Assembly (NCBI GenBank): GCA_036785705.1
Contig: JAWUZG010000004.1
Span: forward strand, 10,450,501-10,514,500
Origin: Acanthornis magna
Taxonomy: Eukaryota > Chordata > Aves > Passeriformes > Acanthizidae
Length of the DNA: 64,000 nucleotides
Direction of reading: 5' to 3'
Part shown: positions 59,001 to 64,000 of the stretch, piece after piece
Layout: each line of letters begins with the position of its first letter
Numbering within the stretch: the first letter of the stretch is position 1
Made by a program: the position numbers and the translations under genes
The notes under the pieces: model-generated
Seen by the model: only the letters and a program-made list of their open reading frames with translations
What the model was told of the DNA's origin: nothing
Database searches by the model: none

Positions 59001-61070
59001 CTTAGCTATTTCCTTTTATTACAAATTTTGAAAGATAATCAGAACCTGTACCCCATTGTTTTAGATTAGCTGTATAATTTTATTGATTTGATTTGTTAGG
59101 TTTCTCCCAAAAAATCACTGAATACCTCAACACCGGCACTTTTCTCAGCATTTCTTACTCAAATGGTAATTTAGCTCAGTGGCTTTGTGAGGTTCTCTGC
59201 TAATTTACAGAATGATTCCTATGACTGTATAGGATGAATGACTATAAAAAAGGGACAAGAGATTTAAACTAAAAACCAAAAAAAAACCCCTAAATCCCAC
59301 AGTGTTTAGTGTATTGAAAGCTCCTTTAGATTTAACCATTGTTACTGTTATTTAGCAAATTCTGGACTTTTCTGAAAAAAAATTAGCAGACACTGCTAGC
59401 AAAGATTTAGGTACATAGGGAATTAGAGACGTGAACAAGAGTTTTTCAAATCTCAGTTTTATGTGTAAGGACTTTATACAGAAACTGAACCCCAAAACTG
59501 GGGGACATCTACTCCCCAGCTATTTTTTAAAAATTCTGATTCTCTTCACACTTTATTAACACAATATAAAATTATGGCTGCCAAACAGTCTTTTAGGGTA
59601 CAATGCTGAACTATTGATTTTGGAAAAATTGGAAGTTACACTTCTGTATGAAGGGCAATTGTTTCCCCATTACTTGATTTATTAATATGTTACTTCTGTG
59701 TCAGAAATTAGTGCTACTGTGTTGTCATCGTTATGACTGGAAGTTTAATTGGTTTTAGAACAGTCAATTTTTTAAAATGACTTTTTCTTGCTGCATAAAT
59801 CTAAATAATAGTAACAGTAACAACTTTAATAGCAATAATGCACAGGGAGTCTGGTTTTGTATACCTATGTTCTCAAGTCATGGAAAAATACCTTTGTAAC
59901 TATTAGAAGTTTTTAAAATGTATATTTATTTGATAAGTATGACTATAAATTTATTCTGGATTTTGAAGGAAAAAAGCCTTGTACATGAAATAAAAATTTT
60001 TTTTAAAATCTTTTATAGGAGTTAGAAGTATTCAACAAAATGCAATTCAACGGATTTGCCCTTATTTTTGCAAGGTAATTTATTTGATGGCACCACAACT
60101 TTGACAAGCATTCTGGCAAGAACTGGAAGCTTCACACCCTTACAGACTTTCCTGTCAACATGCTTAAGTTTCAAAGCATCTGTCAGTATCAAGCATTAGT
60201 TCATAAATACATAGTAATTGAGAATGTTTAATATTCATTAGCTGAGTAAAGTGACATTCATCTACCAGGATGCTGTCTAAAACTTAGGCATATAATGTAG
60301 GCTATTTATCTGGATGTCCTCTAAAGTCAATGGAAAGGGGCATCTTGCAGAAGGCAACATTTACTCTAAATGTAAGTGACAAAGTGAGGAGGGCTGAATC
60401 ACTTTCTACAGGAGGTTCTGTAGGTAATTGAATGACTGGTGTGCACTGCCGGTTTAACTTCTATAAAGCTACTGGCAAGATTAATCCCACTATTAATTAC
60501 CTTATTTCACTATTACATGCATTGAAGATACTGCAAATATCTGACTTAAAAAATCAAAGTGTCTTTCCAGATATATAGTTCCACAGCATTTTCTCAACAT
60601 TATCTTTTTCATTAGCATTTCTGCTGATAAATCTGACAGTTCTCAGAATATTTTAGGGTGTTTTACAAACAAGTGTTGCATTTGTATTCATTGTCAAATA
60701 TTTTGCATATTGTGTAATTAAATGCAAGGTATCTCAACACCCAAGAAAAGGCAAGGTATTCACATAAACACAGAGAATTTGCAGAATTGCTGCAAAGAAT
60801 TTTTTTTTAAAATAGAACTATAAACTTCTGTGTCTCTGAAAATGGATGAATTACAAATCCTATGAATTTAGGAATAACCTTTCCCAAGATTTAGCTTTTT
60901 CACTGCTTTTTACCCTCCTTCGTGTTATATTATGCCATCTTTGCTTCCTGCATATTATCTTGTATCTTCCTCTACAATGTCCACAGCAAGTAATCAAAAC
61001 TCAAAGGTAATGGTGTGCTTCTCCTTTGCCTGTATACTTTTTCCATGCCATTGGGACATTGATCAATGAC
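56063..61070. other. Unannotated AT-rich DNA
   Basis: About 5 kb with no recognisable gene, LTR or CR1. Open frames of up to 98 codons have no domain and are scattered. This is the longest repeat-free stretch in the window. Confidence 0.5.
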
Positions 61071-61072
61071 AT

Positions 61073-61388
61073 GCCCAGAGAAGGGCAACAAATTTGGTGA
61101 AGAGCCTGGAGCACATGTCTAATGAGGAGCAACTGTGAGGGCTGGGGCTATCTAGCCTGAAGAAAAGAAGGCTGAGGGGTGACTTTATTGCTCTCTACAC
61201 CTCCCTGAAAAAGAGGGGTCAGTCTCTTTTCCAGGTAACATCTGACAGGATGACAGACCTCAAGCTGCAGCACTGGGGAAGGTTAGTCTAGCTATTAAGA
61301 AAAGAATATCTTCACCAAAAGAGCTGTCAAATATTGAAACAGACTGCCCAGGGAACTGGTGGAGTCTCTACCTGCACAGAGTTTTTAC
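61073..61388 (+). mobile_element. CR1 LINE ORF2 C-terminal fragment
   Basis: Plus-strand CR1: AGAGAAGGGCAACAAATTTG, AAGAGCCTGGAGCACATGTC, GAAGGCTGAGGGGTGACTTT and AGACTGCCCAGGGAACTGGT. Stops break the frame, and the 3' tail is missing. Confidence 0.88.
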
Positions 61389-62220
61389 CCTTTCTTAGCA
61401 ACATTTTCCCCAAGGCACCATCGTCTTGGCTGAGAGACTCAGATGTGCCCTGCAATGGTGAATGATGTTCGATCGGTGCATGATGTTAATGAGCTTTCTT
61501 GTGCTAGTGAGTCCATGTAATTTTACAGAATAGTTTTTCATTTTAAGCTAACTTTCTATCATTTTATATGGAAAACTCTTCATCAGGACTCTGCTGTTAT
61601 CGAAGTTTATTTCACCCCGTTTGCATTCAGAATTCTGACAAAATATTGTAATCCTTTTTAGGCTTCTGTAAGCCATAATTTTTAACTTATAAATAATTAC
61701 AGTAATGCACAGACTTTGAAAAGCAATATTGTAGTAATTGCAATTTGGCATTTTTATAACTTATCTCCAAACATGAATAAAACATTAAAACATATTATAA
61801 AAATAAATTCACCACTTCCCAGATGTTCAGAATGGGGAGACAAAAGTTAAAATACCAACCTGGTTATGTTGCATAATTATGACTGAAGCTGCTTAACGTT
61901 GAAATTTACTTTGAAATGTTACATTTTCAGACATTTATTTTGAAAATGCTAAAGTTCAGTTTCAGTAGGCATACATAAAAATCAAACACCTTTGAAGATA
62001 CAATATACTGTGCACTTTAATTTCTAAGATCAGCAGGCATTCCATTTAGGCTTGTGAACATATCGTCACAGAATTTAATGACTTTAAACATGGAAGAGAA
62101 AATGTATAAATACTATTGTACAGTTAATTTTATATGATTCTTTGAGTAAGGCTTTATTTGGATTTCCACCCAGGTCTCTGTAATTCTGCCATCACTATTG
62201 AGGACCCAATCTCAAGTGAC
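61389..62220. other. Unannotated AT-rich DNA
   Basis: No gene or repeat recognised. Confidence 0.5.
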
Positions 62221-62864
62221 TGAATGAAAGAATTTGGGAAAGGTTTTAATCTGGGCTACTCTGTCAGAGACTGAAAGAGTTCATGCCTCAAACACTGATA
62301 TAAGTTTTGCTCACTGTAACAAAAACTGTATAAAGAAACTACAACCAAAGAAGCCTTGGTGAGGATACCTGACTGGGACTTTGGACTGAGAGTCAAACTG
62401 CTGAGATTAGATAAAGGGAAGCCAAGACTATTGCCCAATCATCTCAGGCTGAAAGGAGTGCATCCACAAAGGCCAAAGCCACCAGCTGCACTGAGAATCA
62501 CCTCTGGCTGAGTTTGGGGTGGGGGAGAGCACAGTTCACAAAGCCAGGTCTACATAGACTTCTCCCCCAGCCAAGGTGGGGAGGAGGAGGTTTTGGGTGC
62601 GTGGCATAACCTCTGGTGAGAGGCAATAAGCACCCATCCTCTGTTACACAAATTGGTCCGGCTGGGGAACCCCCAACCCCACAGGCCACATCCACAGGAC
62701 ATTCCCGTGAGAGGCAGCTGAGGGGGTATCATAATCCATCAGTGACCTCCCCAAAGTACTTGGCCTTGCCCCACAGGACTGCATGTGATGCAAGCAGAGT
62801 CTGCTGCAAGAGACTGTCCCTCCCCCGGGGGGACATGCCTGGACATTGCCACCTGGCCTGAGTG

Positions 62865-62872
62865 TATATTAA
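62865..62872 (+). promoter_or_regulatory. TATA-like box of the LTR
   Basis: TATATTAA lies between the GC-rich upstream part and the AATAAA signal, where a retroviral promoter TATA box belongs. Activity in the host is unknown. Confidence 0.55.
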
Positions 62873-63067
62873 CCCATGAGATTCTGTGCTTTTCGGCGGG
62901 ACCGTCACCACCAAGAAGAGCAGCTGGAGAGGACCAATGCAACATCATTGGGATCCACGGATGGTGATATTCTTTTATTCTGTCTCTGTCACTCTCTTTC
63001 TGTCCGCCCCACCTCTTTTCCTGCTTCTCCATTTCTCTCCTCTCTCTCTCTCTCATATTTACTATCA

Positions 63068-63073
63068 AATAAA
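63068..63073 (+). promoter_or_regulatory. Polyadenylation signal of the LTR
   Basis: AATAAA follows a CT-rich tract and precedes a short U5-like segment, the standard position for LTR 3'-end formation. Confidence 0.65.
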
Positions 63074-63109
63074 ACCCATACCATTGACTGGCATATGGTC
63101 TCGTTCGCA

Positions 63110-63311
63110 CCTTAATTCTGGCAGAGGTATTTCTAGGAACCCTAATAATTGGATCATAAAATACTCCTATCAACTCATAGAATCTATGAGTAAGAGGAAA
63201 GGGAAAGGTTTCTCCAGAAGTTACACATGCAGCAGCTCAGGCGTTTCATTATCCGGTACTATTTTGTGGCATTGCAAAGCATCTATAAAGTCTTAACCAA
63301 GACAAAAAATT
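63110..63311. other. Unannotated DNA between the LTR and a poly-A run
   Basis: Possible proviral leader or flanking DNA; no coding region recognised. Confidence 0.4.
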
Positions 63312-63333
63312 AAAAAAAAAAAAAAAAAAAAAA
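63312..63333. repeat. Poly-A run, 22 bases
   Basis: A pure run of 22 A after a TCTTAACCAAGACAAAAAAT stretch. It could mark the end of a retrotransposed transcript, but no polyadenylation signal or flanking duplication supports this. Confidence 0.9.
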
Positions 63334-64000
63334 TCAGCATAAAACAAGCATATATTCTTTTAATCTAAAAAAATAACAAATATATATGTGGAAAATCATT
63401 TATGAAATATATCTGGCAAAGCCACTGGAACAAAGTTAGCATAAATTAATTTAGTAAAATTAAAGAACAAGAAAAGAAGAAAATATCATCATTTGTGAAT
63501 GTATTAGATTTCATTTACACTAATGAAAAATGTGTACTGAAAATAGTTTCATACACTTTACAACTTGCATTGTTTTAAGCAGTTTCTGATTTTTACATTC
63601 CTTTAATGAATGAATATGTAAATCTTCTCATTGGAGACTGTGAAAACATCTAAAATTCAGGCAATTAATTCTTTTTAATCCTTAAAAACACATGGCAATA
63701 TGATATTAGAAACACATGGTAATGTGTTTTTAATATCACATCAATCAATAAAACCATATTAATATAATTGCAAGTAAGATTAATTCTCATGTGTCATAGG
63801 AAAAAATATTTAAAGGGTTAGTTCATATACTTTAAAACACCATTTTACGACATATTTTAATTTCCATGCTGAAAGGTAGACAAACAATAACTGCTGTTCT
63901 TGAGTTATACCTTTGAAGTACAGACATGAAAGAAATCATAGACAAGAAAGATCACTTTTTTCTCTTTCCTGATCAACAGAATATCTAAAATTACACGCAC
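63334..64000. other. Unannotated AT-rich DNA
   Basis: No gene or repeat recognised up to the window end. Confidence 0.5.

Larger units (their letters stand above)
62225..63109 (+). mobile_element. Endogenous retrovirus LTR with TATA and polyadenylation signals
   Basis: A GC-richer block with LTR layout on the plus strand: a C/G-rich U3 part, TATATTAA at 62865-62872, a TGTGCTTTTCGGCGGGACC block, a CT-rich tract (63030-63056), then AATAAA at 63068-63073 and a short U5 ending at a candidate CA (63108-63109). About 200 bases from TATA to AATAAA fits an R region. The bases after the end (TGGCAGAGG) look like a degraded primer-binding site, but I could not assign a tRNA. The left end is uncertain. 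Frames of 79-144 codons on both strands here are non-coding LTR sequence. Confidence 0.7.

Noticed and set aside
62739..63173. 144-codon minus-strand frame and 136-codon plus-strand frame
   Set aside because: Both lie mostly in the LTR at 62.2-63.1 kb, overlap each other and contain its CT-rich tract; no domain.
1..64000. CRISPR array, tRNA or rRNA genes, bacterial operons or a novel defence system
   Set aside because: No spaced direct repeats, no cloverleaf or rRNA signature, no ribosome-binding-site-led gene runs; composition and repeats are avian.

Overview
The window is AT-rich vertebrate nuclear DNA, almost certainly from a bird and possibly a songbird. The main evidence is at least a dozen separate fragments of CR1 LINE retrotransposons, several ending in the ATTCTATG-type 3' tail typical of avian CR1. 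There are also several LTR sequences of the kind found in bird endogenous retroviruses. I find no host protein-coding gene, tRNA, rRNA, CRISPR array or bacterial/phage module. The longest open frames lie in retrotransposon remnants, LTRs or a low-complexity GC-rich patch, or are scattered chance frames. The window is best read as a gene desert or the inside of a very large intron.

Layout: 1-6.1 kb is AT-rich and unannotated except for a possible CR1 tail (about 0.7 kb) and a doubtful old CR1 remnant (4.5-4.8 kb). A CpG/GC-rich island with a (GGAACA)n hexamer array and a GC-rich minisatellite lies at 6.13-6.91 kb. A minus-strand CR1 reverse-transcriptase fragment occupies 7.37-8.25 kb, and a plus-strand CR1 C-terminal fragment 12.79-13.15 kb. 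An internally deleted provirus lies at 13,388-15,007, with a 5' LTR, a Lys-like primer-binding site, a remnant 3' LTR and matching CATGG flanks. Another plus-strand CR1 is at 16.64-17.27 kb. A nested pile of CR1 and LTR fragments, nearly all minus-strand, fills 21.25-26.0 kb. Two very decayed CR1 reverse-transcriptase remnants lie at 26.04-26.43 and 34.54-35.04 kb. A heptamer satellite (28.43-28.53 kb) and a compound TA/CA/TA microsatellite (32.07-32.14 kb) follow. A CR1 interrupted by an oppositely oriented CR1 is at 38.04-39.14 kb. Two related minus-strand LTRs lie at 42.42-43.00 and 45.01-45.59 kb. A minus-strand CR1 is at 48.01-48.60 kb. A plus-strand CR1 at 52.39-53.85 kb is split by a 499-bp solo LTR with a perfect 5-bp target-site duplication. 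Further CR1 pieces are at 55.78-56.06 and 61.07-61.39 kb. An LTR with TATA and polyadenylation signals occupies about 62.2-63.1 kb.

Nothing here works as a gene system. The biology on show is a layered record of retrotransposition: old CR1s, younger CR1s, LTR elements landing in CR1s, and LTR-LTR deletion or recombination. The family calls rest on recognised sequence patterns and were not checked against a repeat library, so subfamily names are withheld and many boundaries are approximate.
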